Source: Lamellibrachia columna (Eukaryota; Annelida; Polychaeta; Sabellida; Siboglinidae). From it: a stretch of 64,000 nucleotides of DNA. The translations under genes and the position numbers were made by a program. The notes under the pieces are model-generated. The model worked only from the letters and a program-made list of their open reading frames with translations. It did not search any database and was not told the DNA's origin. Location: NCBI GenBank assembly GCA_963662155.1, contig OY759269.1, positions 1,746,001 through 1,810,000 of the forward strand, given 5' to 3'. Positions 48,001 to 59,605 of the stretch are shown piece by piece. Every line of letters begins with the position of its first letter. Within the stretch, counting starts at the first letter, position 1.

Positions 48001-50296
48001 TATAAGCCTTGAAAGAGAGGGTTGACTCGTACACGTGTGCACGCACACCGAGTCTATAAGCCTTGAAAGAGAGGGTTGACTCGTACACATGTGCACGCAC
48101 ACCGAGTCTATAAGCCTTGAAAGAGAGGGTTGACTCGTACACGTGTGCACGCACACCGAGTCTATAAGCCTTGAAAGAGAGGGTTGACTCGTACCCAGAA
48201 GAAGAAGAAGAAGTATAAAATGGCACGTCTTTAGTTTCTGATGTAAGAACGGTATATCTGATGGTCTTTAGTTTCTGGTGTAAGAACGGTATATCTGATG
48301 GCCTTTAGTTTCTGATGTAAGAACGGTATATCTGATGGTCTTTAGTTTCTGATGTAAGAACGGTATATCTGATGGTCTTTAGTTTCTGATGTAAGAACGG
48401 TATATCTGATGGTCTTTAGTTTCTGATGTAAGAACGGTATATCTGATGGTCTTTAGTTTCTGATGTAAGAACGGTATATCTGATGGTCTTTAGTTTCTGA
48501 TGTAAGAACGGTATATCTGATTGTCTTTAGTTTCTGATGTAAGAACGGTATATCTGATGGTCTTTAGTTTCTGATGTAAGAACGGTATATCTGATGGTCT
48601 TTAGTTTCTGATGTAAGAACGGTATATCTGATGGTCTTTAGTTTCTGATGTAAGAACGGTATATCTGATGGTCTTTAATTTCTGATGTAAGAACGGTATA
48701 TCTGATGGTCTTTAGTTTCTGATGTAAGAACGGTATATCTGATGGTCTTTAGTTTCTGATGTAAGAACGGTATATCTGATGGTCTTTAGTTTCTGATGTA
48801 AGAACGGTATATCTGATGGCCTTTAGTTTCTGATGTAAGAACGGTATATCTGATGGCCTTTAGTTTCTGATGTAAGAACGGTATATCTGATGGTCTTTAG
48901 TTTCTGATGTAAGAACGGTATATCTGATGGTCTTTAGTTTCTGATGTAAGAACGGTATATCTGATGGTCTTTAGTTTCTGATGTAAGAACGGTATATCTG
49001 ATGGTCTTTAATTTCTGATGTAAGAACGGTATATCTGATGGTTTCTGACACTTTAGCCGTCAGAAAGGTATTTCTGACGAGACAGTAAATACTGCAGTAT
49101 CAACCGTGGTATTTACCATTTACGTGCCAAGCCTGCCATTCTCCATACTTAAATGTGGTATAACTGGTTTTAGCTTCTGCTTACTTCTTACATAGCTATA
49201 GAAACGCTCTGCCTTGTCTTTAAACCTCTTCAAAAGCTTCTTTTTGAACTCCCTTTGTGCTTTTTTCCAATACTCTTTGTTCCTACTAGTTCTTTCATAT
49301 CTTTTCCAAATTTGAATATTTCTTTACCGATCTACAGACTCTCTTAGTTTGCCAAGAGGGTTTAAGATTTCGCCTCTTCAATTTATTTGTGGGGAAAATA
49401 TTTTCAGTTCCTCTTCAAATTTCAACTTAAAGTATTTCCACCTCTCGTTTATCCCTTTTTTCAATTTCTTCTTCCCACTTAACACCAGCCCAACATGGTC
49501 ACTTTCCCCAGTGGAGCAATACATGTGTAGTCACAAGGCGCACACTGTGAAATCAATGATATGTTGAGCACACCTATTCCAACATGTGTAGTCACAAGGT
49601 GCACACTGTGAAATCAATATGTTGAGCACCCCTATTCCAACATGTGTAGTCACAAGGTGCACACTGTGAAATCAATATGTTGAGCACACCTATTCCAACA
49701 TGTGTAGTCACAAGGCGCACACTGTGAAATCAATATGTTGAGCACACCTATTCCAACATGTGTAGTCACAAGGCGCACACTGTGAAATCAATATGTTGAG
49801 CACACCTATTCCAACATGTGTAGTCACAAGGCGCACACTGTGAAATCAATATGTTGAGCACCCCTATTCCAACATGTGTAGTCACAAGGTGCACACTGTG
49901 AAATCAATGATATGTTGAGCACACCTATTCCAACATGTGTAGTCACAAGGTGCACATTGTGAAATCAATGATATGTTGAGCACACCTATTCCAACATGTG
50001 TAGTCACAAGGTGCACACTGTGAAATCAATGATATGTTGAGCACACCTATTCCAACATGTGTAGTCACAAGGCGCACACTGTGAAATCAATGATATGTTG
50101 AGCACACCTATTCCAACCTGTGTAGTCACAAGGTGCACACTGTGAAATCAATGATATGTTGAGCACACCTATTCCAACCTGTGTAGTCACAAGGTGCACA
50201 CTGTGAAATCAATGATATGTTGAGCACAACATTGAATATAAGAAAAAGAAAAACTACACCACAGACAATACTATCACTTCATTACTGTGCTAGATG

Positions 50297-50344
<48 letters not shown>

Positions 50345-50809
50345 TGTGGGTACCTGAGAGCAATCTTGATTGATCTTCTTGGATAAGTAGATGGTTCACA
50401 ATTCCTAGTAGATGTCATTGGGCGGCCAGCCACCTCTTATTCTTAATGATAAAAGATATACCTTACCAAAGTACTGGGTTCCCAGCAAAACGTACCAACG
50501 TACCATCACATGAGAGGCACAAAGTACTGGGTGCCCAGCAAAACGTACCAACGTACCATCACATGAGAGGCACAAAGTACTGGGTGCCCAGCAAAACGTA
50601 CCAACGTACCATCACATGAGAGGCACAAAGCCAGAAAATGAAGACAAGACACAAGACTTTGAAAGAATGGCTGAAGAAATTGATGATTGAAAGTACTGGG
50701 TGAACCCCAACTACCCAGGCTAAGGTAATCCCAACCTGCCTCATATGTGATGTTGCTGTGTTGCAGGATCAGCAGAGAATCTGGAGAACACCATCCCTGC
50801 CTTCGAACA
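44893..50809 (+). CDS. GDPD1: GDPD1/GDPD3-like glycerophosphodiester phosphodiesterase, N-terminal exons only
   Basis: In vertebrates these enzymes are membrane-anchored lysophospholipase D proteins that hydrolyse lysophospholipids to lysophosphatidic acid. Exon 1 (44893-45016) encodes MLLLTAFGSYIVSSIICLRY (N-terminal membrane segment), then PNLLHTKKKVKFRARHISHRG. Exon 2 (50767-50809) encodes SAENLENTIPAFE plus two bases. Joined in phase they give HISHRGGSAENLENT, the catalytic signature of the GDPD family (HRG histidine/arginine and the EN pair). Intron 1 is 5.75 kb, mostly arrays and a LINE fragment. No third exon (expected near GxDMLELD) was found to the right; either it lies beyond the window or the gene is broken. 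An AG just before the ATG hints at a 5'UTR intron. Confidence 0.87.
45160..45202. repeat. (TA)n microsatellite
   Basis: Short TA runs separated by CATGCA, in GDPD1 intron 1. Confidence 0.85.
45590..45935. repeat. 55-bp self-complementary array with leader, ~5 copies (copy B)
   Basis: It has the same leader and unit as the array at 42.6-43.7 kb, in the same orientation. The shared leader shows that both derive from one dispersed element rather than from independent expansions. It lies in GDPD1 intron 1. Confidence 0.93.
45990..48195. repeat. 54-bp minisatellite, ~41 copies (GDPD1 intron 1)
   Basis: The unit is GCCTTGAAAGAGAGGGTTGA + CTCGTACACGTGTGCACACA + CACCGAGTCTATAA. It contains the palindrome ACACGTGT. 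The length is divisible by three, giving a spurious 642-codon minus-strand frame. Confidence 0.97.
48215..49048. repeat. 37-bp minisatellite, ~22 copies (GDPD1 intron 1)
   Basis: The unit is GTCTTTAGTTTCTGATGTAA + GAACGGTATATCTGATG. It is very homogeneous, with only a few C/T and G/A changes. Each unit holds an acceptor-like TTTAG and a donor-like GATGTAAGAA on the transcribed strand. Confidence 0.96.
49150..49510 (-). mobile_element. LINE ORF2 fragment (inter-domain region), decayed
   Basis: On the minus strand the sequence reads HWGKSDHVGLVL, then RYERTSRNKEYWKKAQREFK, then KKLLKRFKDKAERFYSYVRS. This is the lysine-rich link between endonuclease and RT seen in jockey/CR1-type LINEs. It has in-frame stops. 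Confidence 0.72.
49520..50228. repeat. 58/61-bp minisatellite, ~12 copies (GDPD1 intron 1)
   Basis: Units contain CATGTGTAGTCACAAGGTGC and CACTGTGAAATCAATGATAT. A three-base GAT presence/absence variant distinguishes the two lengths and is grouped, not random. Confidence 0.95.
50295..50346. repeat. (TGCG)n microsatellite
   Basis: About 12 repeats of GTGC/TGCG. Confidence 0.95.
50470..50629. repeat. 53-bp repeat, 3 copies, upstream of an unassigned open frame
   Basis: Units contain AAAGTACTGGGTGCCCAG|CA and ACGTACCATCACATGAGAGG. The last copy runs into an open frame (QNVPTYHHMRGTKPENEDKT, QDFERMAEEIDD, stop at about 50690) that could be an exon beginning after the repeated CCCAG. I do not recognise the protein. 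Confidence 0.8.
50767..50809 (+). CDS. GDPD1: GDPD1-like exon 2
   Basis: The 43-nt exon lies between TGTTGCAG and CA|GTAAGT and encodes SAENLENTIPAFE, matching the family ENLENTxxAF motif. Phase joins exon 1 exactly. Confidence 0.85.
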
Positions 50810-50905
50810 GTAAGTAACACTTGACGCTCTCAGCTGACTAGATGTGGTCCAATTGTCAGTCTCTGTAACATATTATGTTCTTATCAAAGTGGGCAGTGTG
50901 ATTAG

Positions 50906-51000
50906 TTGGTCAGCACCATCATCCCCACATGGTCAACACCATCATCTCCACATGGTCAGCACCATCATCTCCACATGGTCAGCACCACCATCCCCACATG
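50906..51000. repeat. 23-bp repeat, 4 copies (GDPD1 intron 2)
   Basis: The unit is GTCAGCACCATCATCCCCAC + ATG. The following 51001-51660 is AT-rich unique sequence with a (GCAC)n/(CA)n tract at 51085-51135. Confidence 0.88.
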
Positions 51001-51956
51001 TCATTTACTTTTTATTCAATCCTTTCTATATTATACACATAAGACCTGTGTATATTTATTTACATGCACATATGCACGCATGCAAGCAATCACGCACGCA
51101 CGCACGCACGCACGCACATACACACACACACACTGGTCAAACACTGTGGCCAACTGACCATGGTCATGTAGTCCCTAGAGGCGTGACTCTTCAAACAAGG
51201 CCATATGGTATAGAATACCTTTACAATTTTATTAGATGCTGGCTAATTAATTAATTATATATGCCATAAAAATTTTAATGCACAGCTGTTATTTTGTGTG
51301 CAAATCACCAAAGCTGAAATTACCAAATTTGCCATATATTCATGTACACAAGGACGAATTATGTGTCCAAAATGCATCCCATTTTATATATATATTAGTT
51401 GAATTAAAAGGTAAATATATTTGATCAGCTGACATTGTGAGTGATTGAACTAAATAAAATGTGTATGCAAAGCCTAAACTAATATTATTCCACAACATTT
51501 TCAATGAAAGTAATTAGGGGGCTATCCAAAGACATGTCATTAGCATAACCAAATTTATTACAATTATATATGACCAATATACATTCAAATCCTGACTGTA
51601 TTTGACTTGCAGTTTATAAATATAATATACAGCAAGCAATATAGGAACAGCACAAGTCTCAGCGAAGTACAGCCTCGTTATAACGCGGTGGTCGGGGTCC
51701 ACGTTAGATGTTCCCATATCTGCCACCAGGGAACTACTAAACAACAGCGATCGCCGCTTGCTGCAATACACAGTTTATGGAGCTTATTAAATGAGTCAAC
51801 ACTGTCTTATACGCCAATACACAGTTTATAGAGCTTATTAAATGAGTCAACACTGTCTTATACGCCAATACACAGTTTATAGAGCTTATTAAACAAGTCA
51901 ACACTGTCTTATACGCCAATACACAGTTTATAGAGCTTATTAAACAAGTCAACAAA

Positions 51957-53880
51957 AGCCACAAAAAGGCAAAGCAAACTGGACTAAAAATTCAAGGAAC
52001 TCAGAAAGCAAGCTACTAAAGCATTAGCAAAATCTTACAAAGACTATGTTAACAACCACATTGGAGACAGCCTGAAAACTAGTCCAAGAAGATTCTGGTC
52101 ATTTATTAAGGCAAATAAACGAGAAAACATTGGCATTCCCACACTTTGAGTAAACGACCAACCAATAATTAATGATCGAGATGAAGCAAATGCCCTAAAC
52201 AACCAATTTAGCTCTGTATTTACCCAAGAAAAGCACCCCATTCCCCAAATAGCCCCCTCTACTTACCCCAACATCTCCCTTCTCGAAATTGGCATAGATG
52301 GCGTAATAAAGCAGCTGGAAAATCTAAACCAGAACAAAGCTACAGGCCCAGATGAACTCCCAGCCAGAGTCCTTAAAGAAACTGCAAAGCAGATAGCTCC
52401 CATCATCACCCAAATTTTCCAACAATCATACAACACAGGTAAACTTCCTAATGACTGGCTACAAGCATTAGTAACTCCTATACACAAAAAGAGCCACAAA
52501 TCTGACCCTGCTAACTACAGACCCATATCACTAACCTGCATCCTCTGTAAAGTAATGGAACATATCATCCTAAGCAACATGTGGAAACACCTGCACAAGC
52601 ATAACATCATTCTCCACTTCCAACACGGATTCCAGTCAGGACTGTCTTGTGAATCTCAACTCATTGAGACAGTCCACGACTGGATGACTGCTGTGGACAA
52701 CAAGACCCAAATTGACGCAATCCTGCTTGACTTTGCCAAAGCCTTCGACAAAGTGCCTCACCCATGTCTTCTATCAAAATTGACCTCCTACGGAATCACT
52801 GGAAACACTCAAAATTGGATCAAATCTTTTCTATCCAACCGCAAACAGAGAGTCTCAGTTAACAGATGTCACATCTGGTGTCCCACAGGGCTCAGTTCTA
52901 GGACCTGTCCTCTTCTTACTCTACATAAATGACATAAATGGGAACATCAAATCTTCTATATGCCTTTTTGCAGATGATAGTATTATATATCGTAAAATTT
53001 CTTCCAAAACCGACCACGAAATTCTCCAAACTGACCTAAGCCAACTCCAAACATGGTCAGACAAATGGCAAATGGAATTTAACGTATCTAAACACCTTCC
53101 AATAACAAACAAAACTAAATCCAGCCCACACAAGTACTCGCTTTCTGGCCAGCCATTATCCACCGTATCCAGCCACTCTTATCTTGGAGTAAAATTGGAT
53201 TCCAAATTAACCTGGACAAATCTTGTCACTGACATAACTTCAAAATCTTTGAAATGTTTAGGCATGATTAAACAAACTCTTGGCTCATGTAAACCCGAAG
53301 TTAAACAACCTACAACATGCTAATCCGGCCAAAACTTGAGTACTCTTCACCCATATGGAATCCTCACACCTTTTCACAAGTTAAAAGCCTTGAAAGAGTA
53401 CAACATTCTGCTGCTATATTTGTTAAAAATTATTACAGACGGAACACAAATCCAGCAGATCTAATTACTGCCCTTGGATGGCCAACCCTCGAACAAGGAC
53501 GTATCATTAAACAAGCCACAACCTTCTACAAAATTCTAAACAACATTATTGAGATCACCCCCCCTCCAGGCCTACTAACTCGCTCTCGAACCCGTGGACA
53601 ATACATAGCCCCCAAGTGTCGTATAAATGCAGTGGTCTTTTCATTTTATCCCAGAGCCATTCGCATATGGAATATGATTCCACCAAAAATTACCAACATA
53701 AAAAACCCAAAATCATTTCAAGAAGCTATTATGGAACTCCCTTTCACCACACCTCCTCACCTAAACTGCCTTTAAAACACAGTGCTCAGCGTAAACTTAT
53801 CCATGGTGTGGGTATGGAGACTGTCTATGTGTGCATGTGGCAAGGCAGCGACAGTATCCATACACATAACCAACCTATTA
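51957..53880 (+). mobile_element. LINE A: 5'-truncated ORF2 with near-complete RT
   Basis: RT motifs in order: NKATGPDELPARVLKE, NYRPISLTCILCKVMEH, LLDFAKAFDKVPHPCLLSKL, GVPQGSVLGPVLFLLYINDI (out of frame with the upstream part), ICLFADDSIIYRK, then C-terminal IRPKLEYSSPIWNPH. One in-frame stop (about 52148) and frameshifts near 52860 and 53310 inactivate it. It ends in an A/T-rich tail at about 53885, inside the 51-bp array. Confidence 0.92.
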
Positions 53881-54244
53881 AAAAAATTTTTTTTTTCGTT
53901 TTCGCCAATACACAGTTTATAGAGTTTATTAAACAAGTCAACACTGTCTTATATGCCAATACACAGTTTATAGACCTTTTTAAACGAGTCAACACTGTCT
54001 TATATGCCAATACACAGTTTATAGAGTTTATTAAACAAGTCAACACTGTCTTATATGCCAATACACAGTTTATAGACCTTTTTAAATGAGTCAACACTGT
54101 CTTATACGCCAATACACAGTTTATAGAGTTTATTAAACAAGTCAACACTGTCTTATATGCCAATACACAGTTTATAGACCTTTTTAAACGAGTCAACACT
54201 GTCTTATATGCCAATACACAGTTTATAGAGCTTATTAAACGAGT

Positions 54245-55085
54245 CATACAAATGGTTATTAAAATTCCACCCAGACAAATGTAAACACATGGAAGTTGGA
54301 AAAAATAATATAGGTAAAAATGAATATTTCATGACAAGTAATAATGTTAAACATTCACTAGCCACCACAGATAAGCAAACTGACTTAGGTGTAATTATCG
54401 ATTCAAAATTGTCATTTGATGATCACATAAAGCAAATGGTAAATAAAGCAACCAAAATTACAAAAATAATCCGAAGAACCTTCCAATTCCTTGTCACTAT
54501 ATAAGACAATGGTTAGATCTCACCTAGAATATGCCATAGCAGTATGGTATCCATATAAGATAAAACATAAAATAGCAATAGAAAACGTCCAGAGAAGGGC
54601 CACAAAACAGGGATTTACCATATATAGAAAGACTAAAATTACTGAAGCTACCCACATTAGCATACCGAAGGCTAAGAGGAGACATGATAGAAGTCTATAA
54701 AATAATGCACGAACTATACGATAATGAATCTGCACCAAACCTCCTGAAATGGGAGGATGTGACACTAAGATCAGGAAATAGAGGACACTGCCTTAAAATA
54801 TTTACCCAAAGAGCAAAAATAAATTTAAGAAAAAATGCATTCCCTCTTAGAGTGGCTGAACCATGGAATAGTCTACCAAACTCTGTAATACAAGCTAGAT
54901 CAATTAACTCATTTAAAAACAAACTAGACAAATTCTGGTCTACCCAGGCAATAATATACGATTATGAATCTCCTTTAACAATAACTAATGGAACCGGAAA
55001 TTATGATATAAAAATATTTGATTCTGAAGATCTGATCATGGAGGAATCAACTGGATCCTGCAATCAGAATCGTCATAAGGTATCA
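54245..55085 (+). mobile_element. LINE B: 3' third of an ORF2, 5'-truncated
   Basis: It reads KWLLKFHPDKCKHMEVGKNN, DLGVIIDSKLSFDDHIKQMV, MVRSHLEYAIAVWYPYK, RLRGDMIEVYKIMHELYDNE and NSFKNKLDKFW. There is one frameshift near 54495. Both ends abut the 51-bp array. Confidence 0.9.
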
Positions 55086-55359
55086 TAAGGTATCAACACT
55101 GTCTTATACGCCAATACACAGTTTATAGAGCTTATTAAACAAGTCAACACAGTCTTATATACCAATACACAGTTTATAGAGCTTATTAAACGAGTCAACA
55201 CTGTCTTATACGCCAATACACAGTTTATAGAACTTATTAAACAAGTCAACACTGTCTTATATGCCAATACACAGTTTATAGAGCTTATTAAACAAGTATC
55301 AACATGTATTATTTTTAAATGTCGCACCCTGTTGAATGTTGAACTGAATAAAATACATA

Positions 55360-57003
55360 TTTAACAAGATTTAACAAGATTTGCCATCCAAGCCAAAGGC
55401 CCAGATGGCAAGTGGACAAGGAAGCCATTGGCTTATCGAGAGTCCAACAATGTTCATCTACTTATAACCCGCCCTCCTGAGATATGTGTCAACCTTGTTT
55501 TTAAACATATTCACACTGCTAGCAGTTACACAATCTGTAGACAATTTGTTCCATTCATTTATTGTCCTCTGTGAGAACGAATGCTTCCTGATGTCCAATC
55601 TACATTGATCCTTTACTAATTTTACCTCATGTCCTCTAGTTCTGCTATCCTTCTTGAGTGAGAAAAACATATTTCTATCAATATTTTCATACCCATTCAA
55701 TATCTTAAAAACTTCAATCTGATCTCCTCTTAACCTCCTTGTCTCTAGAGTTGTTAAACCACATTCTTTCAGGCGTTCTTCATAACTAAGGTCTCTCAGT
55801 TCTGGAATCATTTTAGTTGCTCTCCTTTGTATGCGTTCATGCGTATCTATATCCTTCTTACGATATGGTCTCCATGCTTGTATACAGTATTCTAAATGAG
55901 GTCTAACTATTGCTTTATAAAGAGGTATAATTAACTTTTTTCCCTTGTATGTTATGTTTCTTCTAATAAATCCAAGAATTTGATTACCCTTTGAAGCTGC
56001 AATACCACACTGCTCTGAAACTTTCATATCAGTGCTTATTGTAACTCCTAAGTCCTTTTCTTTTACAGTAGTACCCAGAACAGTATCTCCCATTTTATAG
56101 TTTACATTCAAGTTCCCATGTCCTGTATGTAGGCATTTACATTTCCCAAAATTGAACAACATCTGCCATTTCTCAGACCATTTCACTAATCTGTCTAGAT
56201 CGCTTTGTAAATGTTGTTTATCACCATCAGTATTAACCTTTCTAAACAGTTTTGTGTCATCCGCAAATTTCAGTACATTACTTGTTATACTGTCGTCCAA
56301 GTCATTGATATAAATTAAGAATAATATAGGTCCTAATACTGATCCTTGAGGTACCCCACTCAAAACCGATTTCCAATTTGAAACTTCTCCATCTACTACA
56401 ACTCGTTGTCTTCTGTCAGTCAGCCATTGTTCTATCCAGTCAGTTATGCTATCCCCGATACCATGGGCTTTTAATTTAAGTAGTAATCTTTGATGTGGCA
56501 CTTTGTCAAAAGCTTTCTGAAAATCTTAGTAGATAATATCTACTGACGATCCCACGTCTATCCACTTAGTGATTTCTTCCAAAAAACATAACATATTTGT
56601 TAAGCATGACCTCGCTTTAAGGAATCCATGTTGAGATGAATTTAATAATTTATGCTTAACGAGGAAGTCCACCATATGGTCTTTAATTAACCTTTCTAAT
56701 AATTTACAAATCACTGACGTTAAACTCACTGGTCTGTAATTCTCTGACTTATTTCTCGAACCCTTTTTAAATAATGGTATGATGTTTGCTTCTTTCCATT
56801 CAAACGGAACAACTCCCTCTTTTAATGACAAGTTGAATACTCTTGCAAGTGGTATACTGATTTGTTATACTGTTTCCATTAGTAATTTTGGAGGAATCCC
56901 ATCCACTCCCGGTGATTTGTTATCCTTCATTGCCTTTATTTTCTTAGCTACCAATTCTGGAGTTACAACTAACGGACCTAAATAGTCAGATTTAGCCCCC
57001 TGA
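55360..57003 (-). mobile_element. LINE C: CR1/L2-like ORF2 with only two nonsense changes seen
   Basis: The frame is continuous from ~56995 down to 55458: VTPELVAKKIKAMKDNKSPG, ENYRPVSLTSVICKLLERLI, DFQKAFDKVPHQRLLLKL, LSGVPQGSVLGPILFLIYIN, VLKFADDTKLFRK, and a C-terminal end ...NMFKNKVDTYLRRAGYK. The only breaks are a TAA near 56870 and a TAA near 56527. The 3' end carries short tandem repeats (ATCTTGTTAA), typical of CR1-type tails. Of the LINEs here it is the least decayed. It is 5'-truncated, so it is not autonomous. Confidence 0.92.
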
Positions 57004-57235
57004 AATATGGAATAGATCTGCTACTGGACTACGAATCGAAAATAATAAACATTATGTTTGATGCCGACATTTTACGCGTACTGCCATGGGTCTGGCATGG
57101 TCAAAAATCTATGCCGTTCTCAATTCACTCCTTCCAACATTCTGCCTCGCCTCAACATTCTGAGGGTGCAGGCAGACCAATAGGTAAACACAAAAATAAT
57201 AACTTATATATGTTTTTTTTGCACCGATTAACATC

Positions 57236-57490
57236 TTGAATAATAATGTGTGTGAATGTTACTCATAAATGCATCCAGACTGTTTAGATAAACACTGTGT
57301 TGAGGGAGGGAGTTCCAAAGTCGAATAGTGCTGGGGAAAAAGAATATAAGTGATAATTGCATCTGGATTAAGGGATATGATAAGCTAAGGAATGTTGTCT
57401 CCTATTAACAATATTCACAGGAACAAGGTATTTCCACTAAACCATTAACTATGTTGTACATCATGTAGAGCTTAGCATCTGCCCTGCGGT
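57236..57490 (-). mobile_element. LINE C-terminal remnant
   Basis: On the minus strand it reads QLSLIFFFPSTIRLWNSLPQ then HSVYLNSLDAFMSNIHTH, the usual ORF2 C-terminal pattern. Upstream sequence has two stops. Confidence 0.72.
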
Positions 57491-57640
57491 AAGCTAGCGG
57501 CCTCCATCCAAATGCCTGTACTATAGCATGTAAGCTAGCGGCCTTCATCCAAATGCCTGTACTATAGCATGTAAGCTAGCGGCCTTCATCCAAATGCCTG
57601 TACTATAGCATGTAAGCTAGCGGCCTGTACTATAGCATGT
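57486..57640. repeat. 41-bp repeat, ~3.5 copies
   Basis: Units contain GTAAGCTAGCGGCCTTCATC and AAATGCCTGTACTATAGCAT. The following 57641-57880 is unique sequence with nothing assigned. Confidence 0.9.
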
Positions 57641-57884
57641 CTGTCACACTAGAAACATCAAAGCCTCCAAAGTACACTTTCACTGCCAAATATCACATTA
57701 GTCAGAATGTCTTGGCACATTATATTGTCAGTCGAATTGTCTGCCTCCTTATAGTATCACCAGTATGAAGTAAATTGGCGTAATATCCTTCAAAAGTTGT
57801 CGGACTCTACAGTTCTCGCAACTTCGTCCATCATCTTTGCTTTCGCCTTGTTTCCCTGGTATTCACAAGATACTGATGTCATTA

Positions 57885-58130
57885 AATGTGTATCATCCAG
57901 TAGGCATCCATGTTACAAATGTGAATCATCCAGTAGGCATCCATGTTACAAATGTGAATCTAATGAATGTGTGATAAGTATCTGGATCCAGTATCCGGAT
58001 CTTCACCAACATCCAATGAATGTGTGATAAGTATCTGGATCCAGTATCTAGATCTTCACCAATATCTAATGAATGTGTGATAAGTATCTGGATCCAGTAT
58101 CCAGATCTTCACCAACATCTAATGACTGTG
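57885..58130. repeat. Two short tandem repeats (~30 bp x2, ~52 bp x3)
   Basis: CATCCAGTAGGCATCCATGT occurs twice. AATGTGTGATAAGTATCTGG + ATCCAGTATC...CACCAA occurs three times. 58131-58580 is unique with nothing recognised. Confidence 0.85.
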
Positions 58131-58587
58131 CTATTGTCACACAACCAACCCATCCCATCCACCAAGGTTTGTTCCAATTCATCCATAATGTTTATCCTGC
58201 TAACAAACATACATACAGGGAGGATACACGACCCTCCATGGAGGTCAGTCATTCAGTCATCGCAGTGTTACATGTTCATGTTGGTGCAGTTGAGCAATGC
58301 TTTTAAACATAACTTTAATTATAATTTAGTATGACATACAACTGAAAAACTGACACATGCTGATTGAAACATTTTTATTCTATATATATATTTGCTGCCA
58401 CGTTTACACAGAAATGGTCCACCACCAGAGCAGTTGGGATAACTTTCCATTTAGCACCAGCATTAGTGGTCAGTGCTTATAGTAAAAACTTGTAGTAAAA
58501 GATCATAGTAGAACATGTATTTTCTTTCTGCCCAATTTGTAAACACGGCAGCCTCATTAACCTTGCTAAAAACTCATTGGCAGCCAT

Positions 58588-59605
58588 AAGTATGTATAAC
58601 TACAACATAATACACTACAGTAAGATAAGTCTGTATAACTACAACATAATACACTACAGTAAGATAAGTCTGTATAACTACAACATAATACACTACAGTA
58701 AGATAGGTGTGTTTAACTACAACATAATACACTACAGTAAGATAAGTATGTATAACTACAACATAATACACTACAGTAAGATAAGTCTGTACAACTACAA
58801 CATAATACACTACAGTAAGATAGGTCTGTATAACTACAACATAATACACTACAGTAAGATAGGTGTGTATAACTACAACATAATACACTACAGTAAGATA
58901 AGTATGTATAACTACAACATAATACACTACAGTAAGATAAGTCTGTATAACTACAACATTATACACTACAGTAAGATAAGTATGTATAACTACAACATAA
59001 TACACTACAGTAAGATAAGTATGTATAACTACAACATAATACACTACAGTAAGATAAGTATGTATAACTACAACATAATACACTACAGTAAGATAGGTCT
59101 GTATAACTACAACATAATACACTACAGTAAGATAGGTCTGTATAACTACAACATAATACACTACAGTAAGATAGGTGTGTATAACTACAACATAATACAC
59201 TACAGTAAGATAAGTCTGTATAACTACAACATAATACACTACAGTAAGATAAGTCTGTATAACTACAACATAATACACTACAGTAAGATAAGTCTGTATA
59301 ACTACAACATAATACACTACAGTAAGATAAGTCTGTATAACTACAACATAATACACTACAGTAAGATAAGTCTGTATAACTACAACATAATACACTACAG
59401 TAAGATAAGTCTGTATAACTACAACATAATACACTACAGTAAGATAAGTCTGTATAACTACAACATAATACACTACAGTAAGATAGGTATGTATAACTAC
59501 AACATAATACACTACAGTAAGATAGGTATGTATAACTACAACATAATACACTACAGTAAGATAGGTCTGTATATATACAACATAATACACTACAGTAAGA
59601 TAAGA
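58588..59605. repeat. 39-bp minisatellite, 26 copies
   Basis: The unit is ATAAGTCTGTATAACTACAA + CATAATACACTACAGTAAG, with GTCTG/GTATG/GTGTG variants. The length is divisible by three, giving spurious frames of ~350 codons on both strands. 59606-59885 is unique sequence. Confidence 0.97.

Larger units (their letters stand above)
51670..57235 (+). mobile_element. Second mariner-like element, internally expanded and invaded by three LINEs
   Basis: The left end (CAGCCTCGTTATAACGCGG, then GGTCGGGGTCCACG and CTACTAAACAACAGCGATCG) matches the element at 39655. An internal segment (TATACGCCAA..CAGTTTAT, TTATTAAAC) is expanded to a 51-bp array seen in three blocks: 51776-51955, 53895-54245 and 55088-55300. 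Further matching element sequence resumes at 55290-55340 (GTATTATTTTTAAATGTC) and 57003-57050 (TACGAATCGAAAATAATAAA). The right TIR was not found. Confidence 0.85.

Noticed and set aside
57790..57870. Minus-strand frame QGNKAKAKMMDEVARTVESD then NF and a stop, as a last exon of the IQ gene
   Set aside because: No acceptor keeps the phase from the 59886 exon, and there is no known homologue. Noted only.
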